A stretch of 39,402 bases of DNA from Paludibacteraceae bacterium. Its GTDB lineage: Bacteria > Bacteroidota > Bacteroidia > Bacteroidales > Paludibacteraceae. The notes beneath the pieces were generated by a model. The model saw only the letters and a list, made by a program, of their open reading frames with translations, ran no database searches and was not told the origin of the DNA. Shown here one piece after another: positions 31,376-39,402 of this stretch. The number at the start of each line of letters is the position of its first letter. Positions within the stretch are counted from its first letter, which is position 1. A program made the translations under genes and the position numbers. The stretch lies in assembly GCA_024689005.1 (NCBI GenBank), contig JAILDU010000033.1, positions 1 through 39,402 on the forward strand, in the 5' to 3' direction.

Positions 31376-31607
31376 TATTTTTACATTTTTTTTGACTTTT
31401 TGTGTGCTTTTCTCTATTTTGCATAACTAAATATCTTTTTTTTACCAACTTTCCATCAACTATTTCTGCCACATCGTTTGATATTATTTGTTTATTTTCC
31501 ACTTTAGTAGGAACACATTTTTTAATCCAACACTATCTTTGTCGTTGATTTCGAAATCGCCCAAATCAACCGACGCCGGAGGCACTCCATCAACTTAATG
31601 TCAAACA

Positions 31608-31638
31608 CGGTATCCCGTCGGTATCTCGTCGGTGTATC
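31608..31638. repeat. Three imperfect tandem copies of CGTCGGTATC
   Basis: Units are CGGTATC (31608-31614, partial), CCGTCGGTATC (31615-31625) and TCGTCGGTGTATC (31626-31638). Short and imperfect; purpose unknown. Confidence 0.4.
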
Positions 31639-31747
31639 ACTATCAAAATTTTTACTATGGCTCGTTACAAACCGATTGCAAGCTTGGCAACTAAGCAGTC
31701 TTGTTTTTATCCCCGGCATGATATGCCGGCTATGCTGGTTCTTTGTA

Positions 31748-31779
31748 CAAAAGTACGCGAAGCAGTAAAGATGCTACAA
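31748..31779 (-). promoter_or_regulatory. Isolated minus-strand promoter in the noncoding region
   Basis: TACTTTTG (31755 to 31748) is a full -7 match, and TTG (31779 to 31777) lies 21 bases upstream. The nearest gene on this strand starts 440 bases downstream, so transcription from here would give a long leader or a small RNA. Confidence 0.5.
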
Positions 31780-31800
31780 CTTACAGGCTCCATTGCTTCC

Positions 31801-31838
31801 TCGCAAGAAAAACACAAGGACGCCTCACGGCGCCCTTG
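31801..31838 (-). terminator. Rho-independent terminator of the purine/pyrimidine operon
   Basis: On the minus strand CAAGGGCGCC pairs with GGCGTCCTTG (31838 to 31815, one G-T pair) around a GTGA loop and is followed by TGTTTTTCTT. It lies 40 bases beyond the stop of the PurF-like gene. Confidence 0.85.
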
Positions 31839-31878
31839 CTCATTGGAGGGGGTAATAATTAAAATCACTGTTATCCTT

Positions 31879-33312
31879 TTATTCCAATGTATGCGATGAA
31901 CTGCAGTCAAAGCAGTGTGTACAAATCTGATTGCGCGGCAGACCGATAGCACGGACGAGAGTCTCCAGTTTGGTGAAGCGCAATGATTGCAAGCCAAATT
32001 TCTTAGCTAGCACATCAATCATTGCCTTGTACTCCGGCGAATCGGTCACCGAATAAGCGCGAACGCGTTCCTCGTTCAGTGCGGCCACCTCGCCCTCGAG
32101 TTCAGCAATGACGCGGCGTGTGATGAGTTCCATCACCGATTTGGACTCCGAGAAATTGATGAACGGGCAGCCGTACAATAGTGGAGGACAAGCCACGCGC
32201 ATATGTATCTCTTTAGCGCCGCCGTCGAGCAAACAATGTGTGTTATCGCGTAGTTGCGTACCGCGGACGATAGAGTCATCGCACAGCAGCACACGGCGGT
32301 CGCGCAGAATAGAGTTGTTCTGTATCAGTTTCATCTTGGCCACCAGGTTGCGCATATTCTGATTGGCAGGCATGAACGAACGAGGCCATGTGGGCGTATA
32401 TTTGGATATTGCGCGGCGATAAGGCACGTTATGACCCTCGGCGTAACCGATAGCCATGCCGATACCCGAATCGGGCACTCCGCAACAGCAATCCACCTGC
32501 GTATCGTCCTCTTTGCCCATGGCATAACCGATATAGTTGCGAACATCTTCGGTATTGCGACCCTCGTAGGTAGAGGTCGGAAAGCCATAGTAAACCCAGA
32601 GGAAAGAGCATATCTGCATGTGGTCTGGCAGCGGTTGGGCCAACTGCTCAATGCGGTCCGGGTGAAGACACACTATCTCGCCGGGACCCAAGTCGCGTAC
32701 GGTAGTAAAGCCCAGATTAATGAACGAAGACGATTCGCTGGCAGCGCAATAGGTATTGTCCTTATGCCCGATGATGATTGGTGTACGTCCCCACGCATCA
32801 CGTGCACAGACAATTCCGTCCTCGGTAAGCAACAGCAGCGACAATGAGCCTTTGATCTTCTGTTGCGCATAGCGGATTCCCTCTGCCAGCGACTGCTTCT
32901 GGATAATCATCAAGCCAACCAATTCGGTCGGATTGACCTTGCCGGAAGAGAACTCCGAGAGGTGCATATTGTGCTCCAGTGCCTCGTTTGCTAGTTCATC
33001 CAGATTGGCTATTTTACCCACCGTAGAGAGAGCAAACCGTCCGAGATGCGAGTTGAAGAGCAGCGGTTGAGCGTCTGTATCGGAAATGATACCTATGCCC
33101 GCGTTGCCCAAGAACTTAGGCAGTTCGTCCTCCATCTTACTGCGGAACGAGGCCTGCGAGATTGAGTGAATGACGCGACGAAAATTGCCTGTCTCGGGGT
33201 CATAAGTGGCTATACCTCCGCGCCGTGTACCCAGATGCGAATGGTAGTCTGTGCCGTAGAAGACATCCGTGATACAAGGACTTGTACTGATTGAGCCGAA
33301 AAAGCCTGCCAT
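31879..33312 (-). CDS. PurF-like amidophosphoribosyltransferase family protein without N-terminal cysteine
   Basis: The 477-aa protein has both PurF domains: an N-terminal class II amidotransferase-type domain (HLGTRRGGIATY, GNAGIGIISDTDAQP) and a C-terminal phosphoribosyltransferase domain with the PRPP loop VLLCDDSIVRGTQ and the preceding KYTPTWPRSF. True PurF exposes a catalytic cysteine at residue 1 after Met removal or propeptide cleavage. Here the protein starts MAGFFGS, and no cysteine is near the start until C13, so glutamine hydrolysis by the normal route is not possible. I recall a Bacteroidetes subgroup starting GGFFG with the same feature, so this is probably a conserved variant. 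It could use free ammonia, or have another role. It lies 3 bases after purC and is last in the operon. Confidence 0.85.
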   Translation of the reverse strand: MAGFFGSISTSPCITDVFYGTDYHSHLGTRRGGIATYDPETGNFRRVIHSISQASFRSKMEDELPKFLGNAGIGIISDTDAQPLLFNSHLGRFALSTVGKIANLDELANEALEHNMHLSEFSSGKVNPTELVGLMIIQKQSLAEGIRYAQQKIKGSLSLLLLTEDGIVCARDAWGRTPIIIGHKDNTYCAASESSSFINLGFTTVRDLGPGEIVCLHPDRIEQLAQPLPDHMQICSFLWVYYGFPTSTYEGRNTEDVRNYIGYAMGKEDDTQVDCCCGVPDSGIGMAIGYAEGHNVPYRRAISKYTPTWPRSFMPANQNMRNLVAKMKLIQNNSILRDRRVLLCDDSIVRGTQLRDNTHCLLDGGAKEIHMRVACPPLLYGCPFINFSESKSVMELITRRVIAELEGEVAALNEERVRAYSVTDSPEYKAMIDVLAKKFGLQSLRFTKLETLVRAIGLPRNQICTHCFDCSSSHTLE

Positions 33313-33315
33313 AGA

Positions 33316-34263
33316 TTAGAGAGTTTTGAGATACGAAGTGATATTGTTCTCAATACGTGAAGCCAAGTTGGCTGTGTCCTCTTGAACGAACTTATCGCCG
33401 GTTATGCCCTCAAAGAGCTCTATATATCGGTCGGTAATATCCTTGACGATGGTCGGAGTCATCTCCGGCACCTGTTGTCCCTCTTTACCTTGGAAACCGT
33501 TACTCATGAGCCATTCGCGCACAAACTCTTTGGACAACTGACGTTGCGGCTCGCCTGCAGCAAAACGCTCTGCATAGCCTTCGGCGTAGAAATAACGGCT
33601 GGAGTCTGGTGTGTGCACCTCGTCCATCAACATTACCTGACCATCATACTGACCGAATTCATACTTGGTGTCAACGAGGATAAGACCATGCTGGTTGGCT
33701 ATCTTCTGTCCACGTGCAAACAACGCGAGTGCATATTGCTCTATCTGCTTGTACTCCTTCTCCGGAACCAGGCCGCGTGCCAGGATTTCCTCACGGGAGA
33801 TATCCTCATCGTGAGTTCCTATCTCTGCCTTGGTGGTAGGAGTGATGATAGGAGTCGGGAACTTCTCGTTCTCACGCATACCATCCGGCAATTTGACACC
33901 GCATATCTCGCGTACACCGGACTTATAAGCACGCCAAGCCGAACCGCACAGATAACCGCGCACAATCATCTCTACCGGATAACCCTGACAACGATAACCA
34001 ACCGACACCATCGGATCTGGAGTTGCCAGTAACCAGTTAGGGACAATGTCGCGAGTGGCATTCAAAAACTTTGCCGCAATCTGGTTGAGTATCTGTCCCT
34101 TGTAAGGAATACCTTCGGGCAGAATAACATCAAAGGCGGAAATACGGTCAGTGGCTACCATGCACAGCAGATTGTCGCCAATGAAATAGACGTCACGCAC
34201 CTTGCCATGATAGACATCGGTCTGACCGGGGAAAGAGAATTTGGTTGTTGTTAAAGCATTCAT
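33316..34263 (-). CDS. purC: SAICAR synthase PurC
   Basis: PurC (phosphoribosylaminoimidazole-succinocarboxamide synthase) joins aspartate to CAIR in purine synthesis. The 315-aa protein shows the family's [29 protein letters not shown] at the start, in which the KVRD and SAFD motifs are diagnostic, then [14 protein letters not shown], and [12 protein letters not shown] with the later [14 protein letters not shown]. This is the longer form found in yeast and many Bacteroidetes (about 300-315 aa) rather than the 240-aa E. coli form. The gene sits between carB (27-base gap) and the PurF-like gene. Confidence 0.97.
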   Translation of the reverse strand: MNALTTTKFSFPGQTDVYHGKVRDVYFIGDNLLCMVATDRISAFDVILPEGIPYKGQILNQIAAKFLNATRDIVPNWLLATPDPMVSVGYRCQGYPVEMIVRGYLCGSAWRAYKSGVREICGVKLPDGMRENEKFPTPIITPTTKAEIGTHDEDISREEILARGLVPEKEYKQIEQYALALFARGQKIANQHGLILVDTKYEFGQYDGQVMLMDEVHTPDSSRYFYAEGYAERFAAGEPQRQLSKEFVREWLMSNGFQGKEGQQVPEMTPTIVKDITDRYIELFEGITGDKFVQEDTANLASRIENNITSYLKTL

Positions 34264-34290
34264 ACCTTACACTTTATAATGATACGTTGT

Positions 34291-37200
34291 TTATTTATAT
34301 TCATCCCATGCCTTGATAGCCAAGCTATCCAAAGGCACATCGAGGAAGGCGTTGATGAACGCCTCTGCTAAGCGTGCGTTGGTAATCAACGGAATATTCA
34401 GATCAACTGCTGTACGGCGCATTCTGTAGTAACTGTCGTGAACCGAATCAGCCAGCGTGTCCACAGGAATACCGACAAAGAGGTCTATCTCTTTCTTGTG
34501 CATCAGGTCGGACACAATAGGTTGTTTGAGCTGACCATTCTCGTCGATATGCTCGTTTTTATAGACACGTACATTAGGCACGCCCAATCCGTTGAGGAAC
34601 TCACTGGTACCACCCGTTGCATAGATAGTGAATCCGCGCTCTACCAAACGCTTGATTGTATCCAGCATGTGCGCACGCTGTTTCGGCCCACCGATCGCGA
34701 ATAGGATATTCTTCTTAGGAATACGCATACCAACCGACAACATCGCTTTGAGCAACGCCGAGTTGGCGTCTTGTCCAAGACATCCAACCTCTCCGGTAGA
34801 TGCCATATCTACGCCCAATATCGGGTCGGCATTTTGCAATCGGTTGAAGGAGAACTGTGAAGCCTTCACTCCCACGTAGTCGAAGTCGAAGAGCGACTTG
34901 TGCGGACGTTCAACCGGCAAGCCCAACATGATACGGGTTGCAATATCGATGAGGTTGATCTTGAGCACCTTGCTGACGAATGGGAACGAACGCGATGCAC
35001 GGAGGTTACATTCTATCACCTTAATCTCATTCTCGCGAGCCAAATACTGGATGTTGAACGGACCGGAGATATTCAGTTCGCGTGCTATCTGGCCGGATAT
35101 ACGCTTGATACGACGCACGGTCTCGATATAGAGTTTTTGAGCAGGGAACATGATAGTGGCGTCTCCCGAGTGAACACCTGCAAACTCAACGTGCTCTGAG
35201 ATTGCGTAAGCAATGATCTCGCCATTGCGAGCCACGGCATCCATTTCCACCTCCTTGGTATTGGTCATGAACTTGGAGATAACCACCGGATGTTCTTTGG
35301 ACACATTGGCTGCTAACTCCAGGAACTTATGTAGTTGTTCTTCGTTGGAGCACACGTTCATGGCGGCACCGGACAGCACGTACGAAGGACGTACCAAAAC
35401 CGGATAGCCCACACGCCCGACAAATTTCTCTACATCCTCCATGGATGTCAGTGCACTCCACTCCGGTTGATCTACACCGATACGATCCAGCATAGCGGAG
35501 AACTTATCGCGGTCTTCGGCATTATCTATCGACTTGGCCGTTGTACCTAAGATGGGCACACGTTGTGCATCGAGTTTCATAGCCAGGTTGTTCGGTATCT
35601 GGCCACCGGTGGAGACAATCACACCATGTGGATTCTCCAGTTCGATGATATCCATCACACGTTCGAATGTCAGTTCGTCGAAATAGAGGCGGTCGCACAT
35701 ATCATAGTCGGTGGACACGGTCTCCGGGTTATAGTTAATCATGACCGAACGGAATCCATTGTTGCGAATGGTATGCAGCGCTTGCACGCCACACCAGTCG
35801 AACTCAACTGACGAACCGATACGATAGGCACCCGAACCGAGTACGACAATAGACTTTTGGTCTCCCAGATAGTGTACATCGTTTTTAATGCCACTATAGG
35901 TCAGATACAGATAATTGGTCTGTGCAGGGAATTCACCCGCCAGAGTATCTATCTGTTTGACAACAGGCAGGATGCCTAATTGCTTACGATAAGCACGCAT
36001 CTTCAACACGGCTTGATCCATAGTCATCTCTTTGCCCAATCCCAAGGCACGTGCTATCTGGAAGTCAGAGAAACCAAGTTGCTTTGCGCGCAGAAGGAGA
36101 TGCTTATCTAACTTCTGCAGGTCGCCCAGATGCTTGAGTTCGGTATCTATTTGGATAATATGCTCAAGACGTTGGAGGAACCAATTGTCTATCTTGGTCA
36201 GTTCGTGAATGCGCTCTACGCTATAGCCCTCGTACATCGCTTGTGCAATAGCGAATATACGTTTGTCGGTTGGTGCTTTGAGTGCTGCGTCCAAATCATC
36301 TACATGCAGCTCTTTATTCTCTGTGAAGCCGTGCATGCCTTGACCAATCATTCGCAAGCCCTTCTGAATAGCATCTTCGAACGTACGTCCGATAGCCATC
36401 ACCTCGCCTACAGACTTCATCGAACTGCCTAACTCGCGATTGACGCCACGGAACTTACCTAAGTCCCAACGAGGAATCTTACATACTACATAGTCTAACG
36501 CAGGTTCGAAGAAAGCAGAGGTTGACTTGGTAACCGAGTTGGACAACTCAAACAAGCCGTAACCCATACCCAATTTTGCAGCTACAAAAGCTAACGGATA
36601 CCCTGTCGCCTTGGATGCTAAAGCTGACGAGCGGCTCAAACGCGCATTCACTTCAATGACGCGATAGTCCTCAGACTCGGGATCGAAAGCGTACTGCACG
36701 TTGCACTCACCTACTATACCCAAATGGCGGATGATACGGATAGCCAATGCACGCAGTTTGTGATATTCGGAGTTAGTCAATGTCTGAGAAGGAGCAATCA
36801 CGATGGACTCACCTGTATGGATACCAAGCGGGTCGAAGTTTTCCATGTTGCAGACCGTGATACAATTGTCATATCGGTCACGCACTACTTCGTATTCAAT
36901 CTCTTTCCATCCCTTTAGCGACTTCTCTACCAGCACTTGAGGAGAGAAAGAGAATGCCTTCTCCACCATGGTATTGAGTTCGTCTTCGTTGTCGCAGAAA
37001 CCAGAACCGAGTCCTCCCAAAGCGTACGCAGCGCGGATAATAACCGGATAGCCCAATTCGCTAGCCGCACGACGCGCATCCTCGATAGTCTCGCATGCCT
37101 CCGACTTAATCGTCTTGACATTGATTTGGTCCAACTGACGCACGAAGAGTTCACGATCTTCAGTATTAATGATAGTCTCGACCGGAGTACCCAATACCTG

Positions 37201-37536
37201 TACATTGTACTTCTCCAATACACCCGAGCGATAGAGAGCCACACCGCAGTTGAGAGCAGTCTGACCGCCGAACGAGAGCAGAATACCGTCCGGACGCTCT
37301 TTCTCGATCAGTCGCTCGACGAAATAAGGAGTGACCGGCAGGAAATAGATGTGATCAGCCACACCCTCCGAAGTCTGAACCGTTGCGATGTTAGGATTGA
37401 TCAACACGGTCTCCACTCCCTCTTCGCGCAGAGCTTTGAGTGCTTGTGAACCCGAATAATCGAACTCGCCGGCCTCACCGATCTTGAGAGCGCCTGAGCC
37501 GAGAACTAATACTTTGTGAATATTTTCTAATTTCAT
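34291..37536 (-). CDS. carB: Carbamoyl-phosphate synthase large subunit CarB
   Basis: CarB makes carbamoyl phosphate from bicarbonate, ammonia and two ATP for arginine and pyrimidine synthesis. The 1081-aa protein contains the two homologous ATP-grasp halves. The first begins KVLVLGSGALKIGEAGEFDYSG; the second has SIVVLGSGAYRIGSSVEFDW from about residue 565. Conserved motifs ECNVQYAFDPES and EVNARLSRSSALASKATGYP belong to the first half. The C-terminal MGS-like regulatory domain (about 940-1070) contains IYATGGTSEFL. Length is normal and the reading frame is intact. It follows carA with a 24-base gap. Confidence 0.98.
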   Translation of the reverse strand: MKLENIHKVLVLGSGALKIGEAGEFDYSGSQALKALREEGVETVLINPNIATVQTSEGVADHIYFLPVTPYFVERLIEKERPDGILLSFGGQTALNCGVALYRSGVLEKYNVQVLGTPVETIINTEDRELFVRQLDQINVKTIKSEACETIEDARRAASELGYPVIIRAAYALGGLGSGFCDNEDELNTMVEKAFSFSPQVLVEKSLKGWKEIEYEVVRDRYDNCITVCNMENFDPLGIHTGESIVIAPSQTLTNSEYHKLRALAIRIIRHLGIVGECNVQYAFDPESEDYRVIEVNARLSRSSALASKATGYPLAFVAAKLGMGYGLFELSNSVTKSTSAFFEPALDYVVCKIPRWDLGKFRGVNRELGSSMKSVGEVMAIGRTFEDAIQKGLRMIGQGMHGFTENKELHVDDLDAALKAPTDKRIFAIAQAMYEGYSVERIHELTKIDNWFLQRLEHIIQIDTELKHLGDLQKLDKHLLLRAKQLGFSDFQIARALGLGKEMTMDQAVLKMRAYRKQLGILPVVKQIDTLAGEFPAQTNYLYLTYSGIKNDVHYLGDQKSIVVLGSGAYRIGSSVEFDWCGVQALHTIRNNGFRSVMINYNPETVSTDYDMCDRLYFDELTFERVMDIIELENPHGVIVSTGGQIPNNLAMKLDAQRVPILGTTAKSIDNAEDRDKFSAMLDRIGVDQPEWSALTSMEDVEKFVGRVGYPVLVRPSYVLSGAAMNVCSNEEQLHKFLELAANVSKEHPVVISKFMTNTKEVEMDAVARNGEIIAYAISEHVEFAGVHSGDATIMFPAQKLYIETVRRIKRISGQIARELNISGPFNIQYLARENEIKVIECNLRASRSFPFVSKVLKINLIDIATRIMLGLPVERPHKSLFDFDYVGVKASQFSFNRLQNADPILGVDMASTGEVGCLGQDANSALLKAMLSVGMRIPKKNILFAIGGPKQRAHMLDTIKRLVERGFTIYATGGTSEFLNGLGVPNVRVYKNEHIDENGQLKQPIVSDLMHKKEIDLFVGIPVDTLADSVHDSYYRMRRTAVDLNIPLITNARLAEAFINAFLDVPLDSLAIKAWDEYK

Positions 37537-37560
37537 GTCTAAAAGATAGATTCTGTACTA

Positions 37561-38628
37561 TTAGAGAAGTTTGACGAAATCGTCGAACAGGAACTCCGTA
37601 TCAACCGGTCCTGAGCATGCCTCCGGATGGAACTGCGCAGAGAACCACGGTTCCGATATATGGCGTATACCTTCGTTGGAACCATCGTTCATATTGACGA
37701 ACAGCGGTTCCCACTCCTTGGACAGAGTGGATGTATCTACAGCATAGCCGTGGTTCTGCGAGGTGATGAAGCAACGGTCGGTACCCACCATGCGTACCGG
37801 TTGGTTGTGCGAGCGGTGACCGTAAGGGAGTTTGTAGATAGTCGCCCCAGCGGCTTTACCCAACAATTGGTTACCCATACAAATTCCCGCAATGGGTTTA
37901 TGCTGTTTCATATAGGTCTTGATGTGATCTACCAGCACCTGACATGTATCCGGGTTACCCGGTCCGTTGGACAGGAAGAGTCCGTCTGCCTCGATGGTAT
38001 TGAAATCATAGTCCCACGGCACACGTATCACTTCCACGTCACGATTGATCAGGCAGCGAATGATATTGTGCTTGACACCGCAGTCCACCAAGATTACTTT
38101 TTTAGGCTTACCCTCGTTGTAACGAATCACTTCCTTGCACGATACTTGCGCCACAAAGTTGACATCCTCGTACTGCGATTCGGGTGCGGAAGGGCATCCC
38201 TCTATCTCAATAGAGCCCATCATCACTCCGTTCTCGCGCAGAAGCATTGTCAGCGCACGTGTATCAATACCGGTAATGCCCGGTACCTTCTCGCGCTTCA
38301 ACCACTCGGCCAAGGTTTCATGTCCGTTCCAGTGGCTGTACTCTCCGCTATATTCGCTACAGATGATAGCGCGTGCATAGATACGGTCCGACTCCATGAA
38401 GGTAGCCAGTCCGTCCGGGCGGAAAGAGAACTCCGGCACGCCGTAGTTACCCACCAACGGATAGGTCAGCGTCATCAACTGGCCCGCATAACTCGGATCA
38501 GTGAGCGACTCGGGATAACCCATCATCGCCGTATTGAAAACCACCTCTCCGCTTACCGGGACATCAGCACCGAAACTATAGCCCTCGAAGGTAGTGCCGT
38601 CACTAAACCTTAAAATTGCTTTTTTCAT
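37561..38628 (-). CDS. carA: Carbamoyl-phosphate synthase small subunit CarA
   Basis: CarA hydrolyses glutamine and channels ammonia to CarB. The 355-aa protein has the small-subunit N-terminal domain (FRFSDGTTFEG-type start, GEVVFNTAMMGYPESLTDPSY) and a class I glutaminase domain with the catalytic cysteine in PIAGICMGNQLLG (C250) and the His/Glu pair in AQFHPEA. The position after the nucleophile elbow is N where many bacteria have H (GICLGHQ). The ATG at 38628 shares a base with the purA stop (TAATG), so translation is probably coupled; an in-frame ATG at 38637 is the alternative. Confidence 0.96.
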   Translation of the reverse strand: MKKAILRFSDGTTFEGYSFGADVPVSGEVVFNTAMMGYPESLTDPSYAGQLMTLTYPLVGNYGVPEFSFRPDGLATFMESDRIYARAIICSEYSGEYSHWNGHETLAEWLKREKVPGITGIDTRALTMLLRENGVMMGSIEIEGCPSAPESQYEDVNFVAQVSCKEVIRYNEGKPKKVILVDCGVKHNIIRCLINRDVEVIRVPWDYDFNTIEADGLFLSNGPGNPDTCQVLVDHIKTYMKQHKPIAGICMGNQLLGKAAGATIYKLPYGHRSHNQPVRMVGTDRCFITSQNHGYAVDTSTLSKEWEPLFVNMNDGSNEGIRHISEPWFSAQFHPEACSGPVDTEFLFDDFVKLL

Positions 38629-39402
38629 TATCTCCATATAGTTGCTTCGCGATCCGGACCTACCGAAATAATCTTAATCGGCGTAGCCAGTTCGCGCTCC
38701 AAGAAATTGACGTAGTTAATAAATGCCTGTGGCAGATCTGCTTCTTTGGTGCAGTGGGTCAGGTCGGTCTGCCAACCCGGGAACTCCTCATATACCGGCT
38801 CCACATTCTTGTCAATAGAGAATGGGAAATCACGTGTCAACTCGCCGTTAACCTTATATGCCGTACAAGCCTTGATGACCGGGAATGTATCCAGCACGTC
38901 AGACTTCATCATCAGCAGTTGAGTTACGCCGTTGAGCATGATGGTATAACGCAGCGCTACCAGGTCAATCCATCCGCAGCGACGCTCACGGCCGGTAACT
39001 GCGCCGTACTCATGACCGATGGCACGAATCTGACTACCGGTCTCGTCAAACAATTCGGTTGGGAACGGACCGGCACCAACGCGTGTGCAATAGGCCTTGA
39101 ATATTCCGTACACCTCACCTATGCGGCTTGGCGCCAGACCCAGACCCGTACAAGCGCCCGCACAAACGGTGTTGCTGGAAGTAACAAACGGATAAGATCC
39201 GAAATCTACGTCCAACAGCGAGCCTTGCGCTCCCTCGCACAGGATAGACTTGTTGTCAGCCAAACACTTGTTGACAAAGTGCTCACTGTCGATGAAGCGG
39301 AACTGACGCAGAAAATCAATGCTCTCCATCCATTCCTTCTCCAATGCATCCAGTCCGTCCATCGAGACAGGACTGCCGCCCTTGGCGAGAGCAGACGCAT
39401 TG
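38628..39402 (-). CDS. purA: Adenylosuccinate synthetase PurA, C-terminal part (cut by the window edge)
   Basis: PurA joins IMP and aspartate using GTP, the first step to AMP. Only the last 258 or so residues are in the window and the frame stays open to the edge, so the start lies beyond position 39402. Family motifs present are LCEGAQGSLLDVDFGSYPFVTSSN, GEVYGIFKAYCTRVGAGPFPTE, and TGRERRCGWIDLVALRY. The final IISVGPDREATI is the usual nucleotide-contacting C-terminal segment. It is the most upstream visible gene of the operon purA-carA-carB-purC-purF-like, whose promoter is outside the window. Confidence 0.96.
   Translation of the reverse strand, partial: NASALAKGGSPVSMDGLDALEKEWMESIDFLRQFRFIDSEHFVNKCLADNKSILCEGAQGSLLDVDFGSYPFVTSSNTVCAGACTGLGLAPSRIGEVYGIFKAYCTRVGAGPFPTELFDETGSQIRAIGHEYGAVTGRERRCGWIDLVALRYTIMLNGVTQLLMMKSDVLDTFPVIKACTAYKVNGELTRDFPFSIDKNVEPVYEEFPGWQTDLTHCTKEADLPQAFINYVNFLERELATPIKIISVGPDREATIWR

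Larger units (their letters stand above)
31304..31878. other. 575-base noncoding region with promoters, repeats and a terminator
   Basis: No convincing gene is present; the short open frames of 60-80 codons have no recognisable protein features. The region holds the likely promoter of the FISUMP-like gene, an isolated minus-strand promoter at 31748-31779, a 7-bp hairpin (CCGGCAT at 31713-31719 with ATGCCGG at 31723-31729), a bulged 11-bp hairpin at 31541-31574 (GTCGTTGATTT with AAATCAACCGAC), a short tandem repeat at 31608-31638 and the purine-operon terminator at 31801-31838. Confidence 0.6.

Noticed and set aside
31320-31502. 60-codon minus-strand frame upstream of the FISUMP-like gene
   Set aside because: It starts with GTG, covers the likely promoter of the next gene, is very rich in lysine from AT-rich DNA and has no known features.
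31713-31729. CCGGCAT-GAT-ATGCCGG hairpin as a terminator
   Set aside because: There is no T-run after it on either strand; it is kept only as a structure in the noncoding region.
31657-31899. 80-codon plus-strand frame starting MARYKPIA
   Set aside because: It runs through the operon terminator and into the end of the PurF-like gene, has no promoter and no family resemblance.
37627-38613. 328-codon open frame on the plus strand opposite carA
   Set aside because: Antisense to an intact carA; the long frame follows from codon bias. The predicted protein is histidine- and arginine-rich without family features.
37561-38628. GICMGNQ in CarA as a sign of lost glutaminase activity
   Set aside because: The Cys, His and Glu of the catalytic triad are present; the H to N change beside the nucleophile elbow is, as far as I recall, seen in other Bacteroidetes.
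1-39402. tRNA, rRNA, CRISPR arrays, insertion sequences and phage genes
   Set aside because: No cloverleaf, spaced repeat array, transposase or phage motif was seen in reading both strands; all sizeable gaps are described above.

Overview
The window is chromosomal DNA from a member of the Bacteroidetes, most likely a fermentative Bacteroidales species. The evidence is consistent across the window. Promoters have the Bacteroidetes form (TTG/TTTG about 20 bases upstream of TAnnTTTG). Several protein families are largely restricted to this phylum (DUF4494, DUF2851, GSCFA, long NusB, the GlsA/GlsB lipid acyltransferase pair, the PurF-like protein starting MAGFFG). A Na+-pumping methylmalonyl-CoA decarboxylase points to propionate production. 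I saw no insertion sequence, prophage, CRISPR array, tRNA or rRNA.

Layout. (1) 1-785: a terminator from an upstream gene, then a small acidic protein with its own promoter. (2) 786-13534, plus strand: one very compact run of 14 genes, most with overlapping starts and stops: nusB, yajC, ybbR-like, DegT aminotransferase, rpoN, a degenerate PAP2-like membrane protein, a DUF4105 protein, an alkaline-phosphatase-fold protein that looks catalytically dead, DUF4494, the glycine-lipid acyltransferases glsA/glsB, yggS, a HAD phosphatase and DUF2851. (3) 13550-16322, minus: iron-sulfur flavoprotein, GSCFA protein, LolC/E-like permease. (4) 16360-16770, plus: a small secreted Spy/CpxP-like protein whose 3' end overlaps an antiparallel PAP2 phosphatase. 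(5) 16661-21082, minus: ffh, a drastically shortened folD, prfA, then rsmE and PAP2. (6) 21383-23218, plus: a Wzm-type ABC-2 permease without its ATPase, and ispE. (7) 23099-27852, minus: the methylmalonyl-CoA decarboxylase genes (mmdA, oadG-type, biotin carrier, mmdB) followed by a sensor histidine kinase whose 3' end overlaps ispE antiparallel. (8) 28020-31303, minus: two secreted surface-type proteins. (9) 31304-31878: a noncoding stretch with an isolated promoter, repeats and a terminator. (10) 31879-39402, minus: purA (cut by the window edge), carA, carB, purC and a PurF-like gene, a nucleotide-synthesis operon.

Most of the window is core housekeeping. The most unusual items are: a FolD reduced to its catalytic domain, with the NAD(P)-binding domain cleanly missing and two catalytic-site residues changed; a PafA-type phosphatase lacking nearly all metal and phosphate ligands; the ispE/histidine-kinase 3' overlap, where conserved motifs of both proteins are encoded on opposite strands of the same DNA; a PurF homologue lacking the N-terminal catalytic cysteine; and a long inverted repeat at the mmdA promoter.

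Functions are assigned from recognisable motifs and remembered family sequences. No database search was run.
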